Below, piece after piece: positions 1-6,491 of a stretch of 10,127 nucleotides of DNA (the stretch's first letter is position 1; each line of letters begins with the position of its first letter). The notes under the pieces are model-generated. The model was not told the origin of the DNA. It did not search any database and saw only the letters and a program-made list of their open reading frames with translations. The stretch is from Flemingiibacterium sp045634005 (GTDB lineage: Bacteria > Bacillota > Clostridia > Oscillospirales > CAG-272), in contig JAZQZL010000027.1 in the NCBI GenBank assembly GCA_045634005.1, positions 1 through 10,127 of the forward strand, read 5' to 3'. Position numbers and translations under genes: made by a program.

Positions 1-2
1 TT

Positions 3-92
3 GTGCTCTCACCTGCATCCGCAAGCTTCGATATGTTTAAAAACTTCGAGGAGCGCGGCAACTACTTTAAAGAAATAGTTTTAGGGCTTTAA
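3..92 (+). CDS. murD: UDP-N-acetylmuramoylalanine--D-glutamate ligase, C-terminal end (partial)
   Basis: The frame starting at base 3 is open from the window edge to TAA at 90-92 and encodes 29 residues. The stretch LSPASASFDMFKNFEERGNYF matches, from memory, the C-terminal signature of MurD, usually LSPACASFDMFKNFEERG. MurD is the cytoplasmic Mur ligase that adds D-glutamate to UDP-MurNAc-L-alanine in peptidoglycan synthesis. Here the usual Cys of the PAC motif is Ser. The rest of the gene lies upstream. Only 17 bases separate its stop from the next ATG, which suggests co-transcription with the PLP enzyme. The fragment is short, but the motif is distinctive. Confidence 0.82.
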   Translation: MLSPASASFDMFKNFEERGNYFKEIVLGL

Positions 93-109
93 AACGAAAG
101 GATATAAAA

Positions 110-1357
110 ATGCAGAACGTAGACCTTCTCGCGCTGGCGGCCAAAGCCGAGCGTGAGCTTTCGGATATATTCGCGGACATCGACCGCATTTCATTTGAAA
201 ATACGAAGCGCGTTATGGACGCCTTCAGAAACAACCGCGTGGACGACTCCTGCTTCGCAGGCACAAGCGGCTACGGCTACGACGATAAGGGCCGCGACAC
301 GCTCGATAAGATATACGCCGAGGTGTTCGGAGCAGAGGCGGCATTCGTGCGCCACAGTATCGTTAACGGCACGCAGGCTATCGCTATCGCGCTCTACGGA
401 CTTCTCCGTCCGGGCGACATTATGCTTTCCGTGACCGGTAAGCCTTATGACACGCTTGAGGAGGTTATCGGCATCGCGGGCGAGGGTGGAAACGGTTCGC
501 TTGCGGATTTCGGCGTTGAGTACCGCCAGATCGACCTTAAGGACGGCGCGGTGGATTTTGATGCTGTTGATGCGGCACTTCGCGAGTACGGCGACAAGGT
601 GAAGATCGTGTTTCTTCAGCGCTCGAAGGGCTATATGAACCGCCCGACGCTGACCGTTGACGAGATCGGCGAGGTTGCAAGCTTCGTTAAGGCGCGCTCT
701 GTGGCGTGCGTTGTCGTCGACAACTGTTACGGTGAGTTTACGGAAACCCGTGAGCCCTGTGCGGTCGGCGCGGATCTTATTATGGGCTCGCTTATTAAGA
801 ATCCCGGCGGAGGTATCGCCGAGTCGGGCGGATACATAGCAGGTAGCGCGAAGGCTGTCGAGCTTGCAAGCTACAGACTCACGACCGTCGGCGTTGGACT
901 TGAATGCGGAGCGTCGCTTGGCAACAACAAGAGCCTCTACAAGGGCTTCTTCTTCGCGCCGCACGTCACCGCGCAGGCTATCAAGACCGCGCATTTTGCG
1001 GCTTACATCTTCGAAGCGCTTGGCTGCGACGTAAATCCGAAATGGGACGAGCGCCGTGCGGATATAATTCAGGCGATAATTCTCGGCGCGCCCGAAAGAC
1101 TCGTTGCGTTCTGTCAGGGAATACAGAGCGGCTCGCCCGTTGACTCCTACGTTTCACCCGAGCCGTGGGATATGCCAGGCTACACCGATCAGGTCATAAT
1201 GGCAGCAGGTGCGTTCACGCAGGGCTCGTCGATCGAGCTTTCGGCAGACGGACCGATGCGCGCGCCGTACACGGCGTTTATGCAGGGCGGACTTACGTAT
1301 GAGAGCGGTAAGCTCGGAATACTCGCCGCGGCAGAGCGACTTCTCACGGTGCTGTAA
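110..1357 (+). CDS. YnbB-like PLP enzyme (methionine gamma-lyase / aluminium resistance family)
   Basis: This 415-residue protein is full length for the family known as Met_gamma_lyase or aluminium resistance protein, which includes Bacillus YnbB; members are usually about 410-430 residues. The N-terminal part has the family block FAGTSGYGYDDKGRDTLDKIY (about residues 49-69) and then VNGTQAIAIAL, which binds the cofactor phosphate side. VVVDNCYGEF near residue 200 supplies the Asp that contacts the PLP pyridine ring. Lys230 in GSLIKNPGGG is the likely Schiff-base lysine. These are fold-type I, cytoplasmic enzymes, annotated as carbon-sulfur lyases, but the true substrate of YnbB-type members is poorly settled. 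The start is fixed by AAAGGA at 97-102. The gene sits between murD and a flippase gene in a tight cluster. The family call is firm, the reaction much less so. Confidence 0.9.
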   Translation: MQNVDLLALAAKAERELSDIFADIDRISFENTKRVMDAFRNNRVDDSCFAGTSGYGYDDKGRDTLDKIYAEVFGAEAAFVRHSIVNGTQAIAIALYGLLRPGDIMLSVTGKPYDTLEEVIGIAGEGGNGSLADFGVEYRQIDLKDGAVDFDAVDAALREYGDKVKIVFLQRSKGYMNRPTLTVDEIGEVASFVKARSVACVVVDNCYGEFTETREPCAVGADLIMGSLIKNPGGGIAESGGYIAGSAKAVELASYRLTTVGVGLECGASLGNNKSLYKGFFFAPHVTAQAIKTAHFAAYIFEALGCDVNPKWDERRADIIQAIILGAPERLVAFCQGIQSGSPVDSYVSPEPWDMPGYTDQVIMAAGAFTQGSSIELSADGPMRAPYTAFMQGGLTYESGKLGILAAAERLLTVL

Positions 1358-1378
1358 ATACAAATCAAAGGACGACGT

Positions 1379-2785
1379 ATGAATAAATATCAAAAGCTGC
1401 TTTCAAATACGGCGATACTCGGCGTGGGTACGTTTGCCTCAAAGATGCTCGTGTTTTTACTGCTTCCGCTTTACACGGCGTATCTTTCTACGGCAGAATA
1501 CAGTACCGCCGACATAATAACGCAAAGCGCTAACCTTTTAATGCCGCTTTTGTCCCTCGGTGTATGCGACGCGGTGTTCCGCTTTACGCTTGACCGTGAC
1601 GTTGACAAACGCCGCGTTCTGACGACGGGACTTTACGTTATATTCGCGGGATTTTTAGTGTTCGCCGCGCTGTTTCCGCTGCTCAACCTCATCGACTATT
1701 TCGAGGGGTATATGTGGCTCATCATTCTCTACGCGTTTGTAGCGAACGTGCACTCGCTGCTCGCGCAGTACTGCCGCGCATCTGGTATGACCGCGTTTTT
1801 CGCACTTCAGGGAATAATTGCAACGGCAATCACTATCGCGCTTAATATCCTTTTTCTCGTCATATTGGACATCGGACTGCTCGGCTACGTTTTAAGCGTG
1901 GTCATCGCGGACGGCGCCGTTGCACTTCTCATAATCTTCGTGATACGCCGCGATTTTTCGCTTTCGTTTAAGCGTATCGATAGGGCGCTTGGCAAGCGTA
2001 TGCTCGCGTTCTCCGTTCCGCTTATTCCCACGACCGTTTTCTGGTGGATAACGAACGTGTCCGACAGATACATGATAAAGGGCTTCATCGGCGACGATGT
2101 AAACGGACTTTACGCCGCGGCGTTCAAGATACCCACGATGCTCATACTTCTCTCGGGCATATTTATCGAGGCGTGGCAGTTTTCGGCAGTTACCGAGCGT
2201 GACGACACAAGCCGTAGGGAGCACGAGGTGTTCTTCGGGCGGGTGTTCGACAGCTTTCAGGGTATGCTCTACATCTCGGGCGCGGGGCTTATCGCGTTCT
2301 CGAAGGTGTTTGCGAAGGTGCTGTTTGCCGACGCGTACTACACGGCGTGGGAGTATATGCCGCTTCTTGTAGCGGCGACGGTGTTTTCAAGCCTCGTTAC
2401 GTTTATGGGAAGCGTGTACCTCGTTGACAAAAAGAGCGTTCACTCGTTCGTTACCGCGGCGATAGGCGCGCTTGTCAACATCGTATTAAATCTTTTGCTT
2501 ATTCCGACGCCGCTCGGTGCTAACGGTGCGGCGCTTGCAACCTTCTTCTCGTATTTCGTCGTGTTCATCATCCGCGCGGCGAATACTCGCAAGATGATAC
2601 GCTTCGACTTGCACACACCGAAGCTTATAGTCAACACCGTTGTAATCGGCGTGCAGACTGCGTTTATGGTGCTTGAGCTTCCGTATTGGATGGCGGTTCA
2701 GGTTATCGGCGTTGCGGCGATATTTGCTATTAACGCAAGGCCGATACTCGGCGGCGCGATGCGTCTGCTCCGACGCGGAAAATAA
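1379..2785 (+). CDS. Polysaccharide/lipid flippase of the MOP (MATE-like) superfamily
   Basis: The protein is 468 residues long and strongly hydrophobic from end to end, with short charged loops, consistent with about 12-14 membrane helices. The N-terminus (NTAILGVGTFASKMLVFLLL, then LPLYTAYLSTAEY) is typical of oligosaccharide flippases of the Wzx/RfbX, SpoVB and MurJ group, which move undecaprenyl-linked sugars across the plasma membrane. A later block, SVPLIPTTVFWWITNVSDRY near residues 213-232, is also characteristic of this group. The positively charged end (RLLRRGK) fits a cytoplasmic C-terminus. AAAGGA at 1368-1373 precedes the ATG, 21 bases after the PLP enzyme gene. Linkage to murD makes a cell-wall lipid cargo attractive, but teichoic acid or capsule units are equally possible. 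No glycosyltransferases are visible nearby. Confidence 0.85.
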   Translation: MNKYQKLLSNTAILGVGTFASKMLVFLLLPLYTAYLSTAEYSTADIITQSANLLMPLLSLGVCDAVFRFTLDRDVDKRRVLTTGLYVIFAGFLVFAALFPLLNLIDYFEGYMWLIILYAFVANVHSLLAQYCRASGMTAFFALQGIIATAITIALNILFLVILDIGLLGYVLSVVIADGAVALLIIFVIRRDFSLSFKRIDRALGKRMLAFSVPLIPTTVFWWITNVSDRYMIKGFIGDDVNGLYAAAFKIPTMLILLSGIFIEAWQFSAVTERDDTSRREHEVFFGRVFDSFQGMLYISGAGLIAFSKVFAKVLFADAYYTAWEYMPLLVAATVFSSLVTFMGSVYLVDKKSVHSFVTAAIGALVNIVLNLLLIPTPLGANGAALATFFSYFVVFIIRAANTRKMIRFDLHTPKLIVNTVVIGVQTAFMVLELPYWMAVQVIGVAAIFAINARPILGGAMRLLRRGK

Positions 2786-2794
2786 AACGTAAAG

Positions 2795-2831
2795 CCACAG
2801 CGTGCCTCTTGACAAAGGCGGCGCGCTGTGG
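2795..2831. repeat. Inverted repeat around the tRNA-Arg promoter
   Basis: The arms CCACAGCGTGCC (2795-2806) and GGCGCGCTGTGG (2820-2831) pair over 12 positions with a single G-T pair, leaving a 13-base loop. The loop contains the -35 hexamer of the tRNA promoter, and the -10 hexamer begins directly after the right arm. The repeat starts 9 bases after the flippase stop codon, so it may act as that operon's transcript end hairpin. However, no T-run follows on the + strand; the following bases are A-rich. An operator role is the alternative. Confidence 0.7.
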
Positions 2832-2837
2832 TAAAAT
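2809..2837 (+). promoter_or_regulatory. Sigma-A promoter of tRNA-Arg
   Basis: A perfect -35 TTGACA (2809-2814) lies 17 bases from TAAAAT (2832-2837), one mismatch from the consensus -10. Transcription would start near 2844, about seven bases before the mature tRNA 5' end. This spacing suits a stable-RNA gene. Confidence 0.85.
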
Positions 2838-2850
2838 AAATAAGTCGCTT

Positions 2851-2927
2851 GTTGCTATAGCTCAGCAGGATAGAGCGGCCGCCTCCTAAGCGGCAGGTCG
2901 AAGGTTCGAATCCTTTTAGCAACGCCA
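2851..2927 (+). tRNA. tRNA-Arg (anticodon CCT)
   Basis: A complete cloverleaf can be folded by eye. The acceptor arms GTTGCTA (2851-2857) and TAGCAAC (2917-2923) pair perfectly. The D stem is GCTC/GAGC. The anticodon stem is GCCGC/GCGGC around loop CTCCTAA, with anticodon CCT at 2885-2887 reading the arginine codon AGG. A five-base variable loop follows, then the T arm GAAGG-TTCGAAT-CCTTT, with one G-T pair. The discriminator base is G and CCA is encoded (2925-2927). It has its own promoter and terminator, so it is a single-tRNA transcription unit. Confidence 0.97.
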
Positions 2928-2965
2928 AAAGGACCGAAAGCATTTGCTTTCGTTCCTTTTTATTT
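2927..2965. terminator. Terminator of tRNA-Arg, possibly bidirectional
   Basis: The arms 2927-2942 (AAAAGGACCGAAAGCA) and 2945-2960 (TGCTTTCGTTCCTTTT) pair except for one C-T mismatch (2934/2953). On the + strand the stem runs into T5 and then repeated ATTTT units up to 2977, a classic intrinsic terminator. On the minus strand the hairpin is followed by TTTT, so it could also end the leftward ceramidase-like transcript, whose stop codon is only 15 bases away. Confidence 0.88.
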
Positions 2966-2975
2966 TATTTTATTT

Positions 2976-4520
2976 TTACCTAAACATATCCGAGATATGC
3001 TGGAGCGTTTGACGGACGAGTACGTCGCCGCCCTCGTGACCGACCTTTCCGCTCGAAACGAAGGCGCTGTAGTGACCGTGCACCTCGGCTGCCGCGGTGG
3101 GAAGATATCCTGCGGAGCCGCACGCGAGCTGGATAAGGAAGGTCTGCTCTGCATCGGAGCGCGCCTTTATCTGATTGCCGAAGTTAAGGAAAAGCTCGAA
3201 GGGGTTCGTGGCAAACGCGATATTGCCAAGACGAACGGTGTGCACCTCGGTCTCATAGCAGTTGCGCTTTTCCTGAAGCGATGCGCGCATAAGCGTTCCT
3301 ATGTGTATCTGAAGCCTTGCAACGTCGTTAAAGTCGATGTCGCCGTCTTTGGCGCGTATGTATTCGCCGATTGCCTTCTCGGCTTCATTTATCTCTGTAA
3401 GAGTTACTCTGCGAAGCGGCAGCATCATATAATCAACGCTGTGCATAAGCGGCGCTTCGGAGATCTTCTCGTCAAGACCGTCCTCAAACACTGCGATGAT
3501 CTCGTTTGCTATACGGCGGCCCGTGAGGCGCATTCCCGCAAGGTCGAACATAGACGGATCGGCTTTGCGGCGCTTGGGATTCACGCGCTCGCAGTTCGGA
3601 TCGTTTATCGGGCTTTCGGGCTCTACGTAGCGGATTATATCAACGGGGCACTGATCGCCTGCCGCGGAGCACTGCGCAAGGAGAAAAATATTCTCGCCGA
3701 AGCGTCTGCGAAGGAGCGCCTTAACCTCGCCCCAGAAGTCGGGAGATACAAAATGACGGTGCTGTACGCACTGTGCAGGGCAGGCAAGATTTGCCACGAC
3801 GCCCGTAAGCTCGCCGCTCTTGCCGAATATATACAAAAGCTCGATTCCGGAGTCGTTTCCGCCCTCAAGCTCGGTAAACACAGCCGTGTCGGTGTTGCCC
3901 CACATCTGCGCGGTGTTGTCCGAATATACGGCGCGGCGGCACATTCCGACCGGAGCGCGGCCAAACGCATTTGCGAGCGAGCCTTCCTCGCGTGTGTTCC
4001 ACGCGTCGATGATAGCCTTGGAGATGCGCTCGACGAGTAAGTCGTATACCTCTCTGTCGGTTGCAACGTCGTCGCGGCTTTCGAGCTTTGCGCTATCGAC
4101 GTATTTCTGTCCCGGTGCGAGATATTTCTCGATCATCGCTATGAAGGAGTTGAAGGTTGATGCGTTTGCATCGGCAGAGGGAAGTATACCCTTCTCGTTC
4201 CTTGTAGGCTCGTTGATATAGCTTGTGTAGCCGGGACCGGTATGCGTGTGTATCGCGCTCATAATAACGCGCTCGGGATCAATGCCGCAGTCTGCCGCGG
4301 ACAGCCTTTCGCGTACCCCGCGAATGAGCGCAAGCGACACGTCAAGAAGGTCACACGAGCAGAAGATCACCTGCTCGTTGCCGCTTTCGATCGCGAGAGC
4401 TGTTGCGGTGAGCGGTTTTTCAACGTATTCGGAAATTCTTTCGGCAAACTGTCCCACAAGGGAAACCTTTTTATCCGGCGTTATATTGGCTTCCGCCCAG
4501 CCTATTTTTAAAGTATTCAT
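2976..4520 (-). CDS. Neutral ceramidase-like zinc amidohydrolase (neutral/alkaline non-lysosomal ceramidase N-terminal domain)
   Basis: The 514-residue protein shows the order of motifs of the Ceramidase_alk family. IHTHTGPGY carries His91 and His93, aligning with the zinc histidines of SHTHSGPGG. SAAGDQCP has Ser285 at the place of the nucleophile in SNxGDVSP. NPFELF (Glu442) and GSAGYLPT (Tyr472) match the remaining zinc ligands. The usual second-site histidine (VHPTSM type) is replaced by Cys247 in ACPAQC. Classical ceramidases cleave the amide of ceramide and are secreted, with a C-terminal Ig-like domain. This one has no signal peptide, is shorter and lacks that domain, so a cytoplasmic amidase or deacylase on another substrate is plausible. 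The Shine-Dalgarno GAGGAG (4527-4532) lies inside the end of the lacI gene, whose stop codon directly abuts this ATG, so the two are likely translationally coupled. Motif alignment is from memory. Confidence 0.8.
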   Translation of the reverse strand: MNTLKIGWAEANITPDKKVSLVGQFAERISEYVEKPLTATALAIESGNEQVIFCSCDLLDVSLALIRGVRERLSAADCGIDPERVIMSAIHTHTGPGYTSYINEPTRNEKGILPSADANASTFNSFIAMIEKYLAPGQKYVDSAKLESRDDVATDREVYDLLVERISKAIIDAWNTREEGSLANAFGRAPVGMCRRAVYSDNTAQMWGNTDTAVFTELEGGNDSGIELLYIFGKSGELTGVVANLACPAQCVQHRHFVSPDFWGEVKALLRRRFGENIFLLAQCSAAGDQCPVDIIRYVEPESPINDPNCERVNPKRRKADPSMFDLAGMRLTGRRIANEIIAVFEDGLDEKISEAPLMHSVDYMMLPLRRVTLTEINEAEKAIGEYIRAKDGDIDFNDVARLQIHIGTLMRASLQEKRNCYETEVHTVRLGNIAFATNPFELFLNFGNQIKARSDAEQTFLIQLACGSAGYLPTAAAEVHGHYSAFVSSGKVGHEGGDVLVRQTLQHISDMFR

Positions 4521-5507
4521 TTAAATCTCCTCTGTAATCCTCTTTACGCTTGCGCGCTCGATTATTTTGTGCTCGACGGTTATGTGCTTTACAGCATTGT
4601 TTTGACCGATTATCTTGTCAAACAGCATCTGCACTGCGGTTCGGAATTGCTCCTCGGAGAAAAGGTCTACCGTGGTCAGCGGTACCTGCGCGTATGCGGC
4701 GGCGGAGATGTTGTTGATGCCCATAACGGAAATGTCCTCGGGAACATTCACGCCGCCATTTGTAAGCTCGTGTATGAGCGAGAGCGCGATCACGTCGTAC
4801 GCGGTTATTATTGCCGTGGGCTTTTTGTCATCGGCGAGGATCCTTTTTGCCGCCGCGATGCCTACAGCCTCAAGTCTTGTGTTTACAATGTGCACGAAGT
4901 CCTTATTGAGTACAAGCCCGTTTTCGGCAAGTGCCTTTTCATATGCGTGGTATTTGCAGCGCGTGTACGGCTCGCCGACGAAGCCGATATCGCGGTGTCC
5001 CAGGTCCTTTAAATAAGAAACGCAGTCGCATATGACACCGTCCATATCGTTGCCGACAGAATCGTAGTTGCATTTCTCTGCCTTTTCAATACAGACGATA
5101 GGTATATGTGACTCGATTGAAAGCTCGGAAATGTCGAATAGTATAACCCCGTCTGCTGTGCCGAGAAGGACGATCCTGCGAAGGATATCGTTCATCTTCG
5201 CCTGATCGAAATCGTATACGTATATTGCAACGCCCGCTCCCTTTGCTTCAAGAGCGTTTTTGAGGCGTGTCGCGGTTTCGGAATAATGTATTCCGAGAAG
5301 CTCGGGAACTAAAACAGCAATAAGCAATTGCTTGTTGTTGCTGTACTCGCGACGGCGCTTTTTCTTTTCCTGAAAGTATCCGCATTCTATTGCGATACGG
5401 TATATTTTATCGGCGAGTGCCGTGCTTATCTCCGAGCTTCCGGACAGCGCCTTGGAAACTGTAGACGTTGAAACGTGAGCGATCTCGGCGATTTTTTTAT
5501 GGTTCAT
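4521..5507 (-). CDS. LacI-family transcriptional regulator
   Basis: The protein has 328 residues, normal for LacI/GalR regulators. Residues 3-44 form the DNA-binding domain (KKIAEIAHVSTSTVSKALSG, ending ECGY). From about residue 60 (LLIAVLVPEL) a periplasmic-binding-protein-like effector domain follows, with typical blocks DGVILFD, DLGHRDIGFVG, AIITAYD and ISVMGINN. It should bind DNA as a dimer and respond to a sugar or derived ligand. The hinge (45-58, FQEKKKRRREYSNN) lacks the usual PNxxARxL pattern. GGGAGG (5513-5518) five bases before ATG fixes the start. The gene has its own promoter with a palindrome over the predicted start point, suggesting autoregulation. It is the first gene of a likely two-gene operon with the ceramidase-like gene, its most likely other target. 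Confidence 0.93.
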   Translation of the reverse strand: MNHKKIAEIAHVSTSTVSKALSGSSEISTALADKIYRIAIECGYFQEKKKRRREYSNNKQLLIAVLVPELLGIHYSETATRLKNALEAKGAGVAIYVYDFDQAKMNDILRRIVLLGTADGVILFDISELSIESHIPIVCIEKAEKCNYDSVGNDMDGVICDCVSYLKDLGHRDIGFVGEPYTRCKYHAYEKALAENGLVLNKDFVHIVNTRLEAVGIAAAKRILADDKKPTAIITAYDVIALSLIHELTNGGVNVPEDISVMGINNISAAAYAQVPLTTVDLFSEEQFRTAVQMLFDKIIGQNNAVKHITVEHKIIERASVKRITEEI

Positions 5508-5527
5508 AGAAGCCTCCCAAGTCTTAT

Positions 5528-5544
5528 TAGGTACTGCGTACCTA
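5528..5544. promoter_or_regulatory. Palindromic operator candidate at the lacI promoter
   Basis: TAGGTACTGCGTACCTA is a perfect inverted repeat of 7-base arms around a 3-base centre. It begins one base downstream of the lacI -10 hexamer and covers the predicted start point near 5539. A bound dimer here would block its own promoter. The length and placement fit a LacI-family operator, though the factor is inferred from position only. Confidence 0.65.
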
Positions 5545-5545
5545 T

Positions 5546-5574
5546 ATTATATAATACGGTATACACATTTTCAA
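5546..5574 (-). promoter_or_regulatory. Sigma-A promoter of the lacI-ceramidase operon
   Basis: Read on the minus strand, TTGAAA (5569-5574) is followed after 17 bases by a perfect TATAAT (5546-5551). The start point would be near 5539, giving a leader of about 30 bases with GGGAGG before the ATG. Confidence 0.82.
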
Positions 5575-5586
5575 GGGGCAGTTTTA

Positions 5587-5599
5587 CGAATTAAATTCG
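5587..5599. repeat. Short inverted repeat between araC and lacI
   Basis: CGAAT-TAA-ATTCG is a perfect 13-base inverted repeat between the araC stop codon and the lacI -35. The stem is too short and lacks a following T-run, so it is a poor terminator. It could be a protein-binding site upstream of the lacI promoter, or chance. No better terminator separates araC from lacI, so read-through is possible. Confidence 0.35.
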
Positions 5600-5613
5600 G
5601 TTTGGCGTGTGCA

Positions 5614-6405
5614 TCACCGCTTGTTTGAGTGCGTACCCGTGTATGAGTTGCGGTACTCGCTCGGTGTCATTTTCGTGTGATACTTGAAGAATTTTATGAA
5701 GTGGTTTTCGCTCTTGAAGGAGAGCATCGACGCTATATGCCCGACGGTACATAGCGTGGTGCTCAGAAGATTTCGTGCGTACTCGATCTGACGGCGCGTT
5801 ATATACGCCTTGAGCGGCATCGAATACGCCGCCTTGAAGATACGGCTTACGTGGTTTTCGTGATAGCCGAAATGCTCGGAGATGTTGGCGACGGACAGGT
5901 TGTTGTCCGTGTTGAGATCGACGAAATCCTTTATCTGCGCGGCGAGGTAGCTTTGAGCTGCGTTGTTAGCCTTGGAAAGGCGAAGCACCTCCTCTGCGAT
6001 AAGAGCGGTGTAATAGTCCGCACAGACGGGCGGATAGCTTGGCGTATTCGCCGCGTGAAGGCACTGCGAAAAGAGAGTCTTGAGCGTGTATGGATCGCTT
6101 GCACGAAAGCATTTAGGAAGATTTTTATACGGCTCGTGGTCGGTGTAGTAGTGTATCCACGCAAAGGAAACGTCCTGCCCCGACGGCTTTATGCCGTAAT
6201 GCTCACGACCAGGCTCCAAAAAGAGCACGTCGTCCTTGTAGAGCGTGTAGTCGATTCCGTCCTCGCCTATGTACGAAACGCCGTCGTACATAAAGATGAT
6301 TTCGTACGAATCCTTTATCCTTCGGGGGTGGCACCAATTCTCGTCGCTTTTCAGAACGCCGGTCATTACATATTCAAAGCTGTCGCTTCCGTTTATCTTT
6401 ATCAT
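5614..6405 (-). CDS. AraC-family transcriptional regulator (cupin-type sensor plus HTH)
   Basis: The chosen start gives 263 residues beginning MIKINGSDSFEYV. Residues 1 to about 150 resemble the AraC-type cupin arm and sensor domain, with blocks such as YEIIFMYDGVSYI and DVLFLEPGREHYG. The C-terminal 100 residues hold two helix-turn-helix units: LSVANISEHFGYHENHVSRIFK and VGHIASMLSFKSENHFIKFFKY, ending with the signature MTPSEYR. Such proteins usually activate sugar-use genes when bound to a sugar. The frame stays open upstream to an ATG at 6498, but that start would run through the divergent promoters and add 31 residues outside the family pattern, so 6405 is preferred. The site before it (GTGAG) is only a weak Shine-Dalgarno. 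Divergence from the GH127 gene makes that gene its likely target. Confidence 0.9.
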   Translation of the reverse strand: MIKINGSDSFEYVMTGVLKSDENWCHPRRIKDSYEIIFMYDGVSYIGEDGIDYTLYKDDVLFLEPGREHYGIKPSGQDVSFAWIHYYTDHEPYKNLPKCFRASDPYTLKTLFSQCLHAANTPSYPPVCADYYTALIAEEVLRLSKANNAAQSYLAAQIKDFVDLNTDNNLSVANISEHFGYHENHVSRIFKAAYSMPLKAYITRRQIEYARNLLSTTLCTVGHIASMLSFKSENHFIKFFKYHTKMTPSEYRNSYTGTHSNKR

Positions 6406-6437
6406 GTTGGAAATTCTCACTAAAATTTGATTTATTT

Positions 6438-6452
6438 TCACTTGTAAAGTGA
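6438..6452. promoter_or_regulatory. Palindromic operator candidate in the araC-GH127 divergent region
   Basis: TCACTT-GTA-AAGTGA is a perfect inverted repeat. It covers the whole -35 hexamer of the rightward GH127 promoter (6442-6447) and the first transcribed bases of araC. A protein bound here would be expected to repress both directions. AraC proteins more often use direct repeats, so a LacI-type or other dimeric repressor is also possible. It does not resemble the palindrome at the lacI promoter. Confidence 0.6.
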
Positions 6453-6470
6453 CTGTGTTTTTATTATAAT
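6442..6470 (+). promoter_or_regulatory. Promoter of the GH127 gene
   Basis: TTGTAA (6442-6447), 17 bases, then a perfect TATAAT (6465-6470). The start point would be near 6477, giving a leader of about 36 bases. The -35 is imperfect, as expected for a promoter that needs an activator. Confidence 0.75.
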
Positions 6471-6491
6471 ATAAAAAAAGGCGCGTGTCAA
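6463..6491 (-). promoter_or_regulatory. Promoter of the araC gene, overlapping the GH127 promoter
   Basis: On the minus strand, TTGACA (6486-6491), 17 bases, then TATAAT (6463-6468): a full consensus promoter. Its -10 shares four base pairs (6465-6468) with the GH127 -10. The start point near 6456 gives a leader of about 50 bases before the ATG at 6405. Confidence 0.8.

Noticed and set aside
191..994. 267-codon minus-strand frame opposite the YnbB-like gene
   Set aside because: Antisense shadow; no motif, and the + strand gene has conserved catalytic blocks and a ribosome site.
2997..4040. Long + strand open frame of 347 codons opposite the ceramidase-like gene
   Set aside because: It lies wholly antisense to a gene with clear family motifs, has no recognisable domain, and its openness follows from the codon bias of the real gene.
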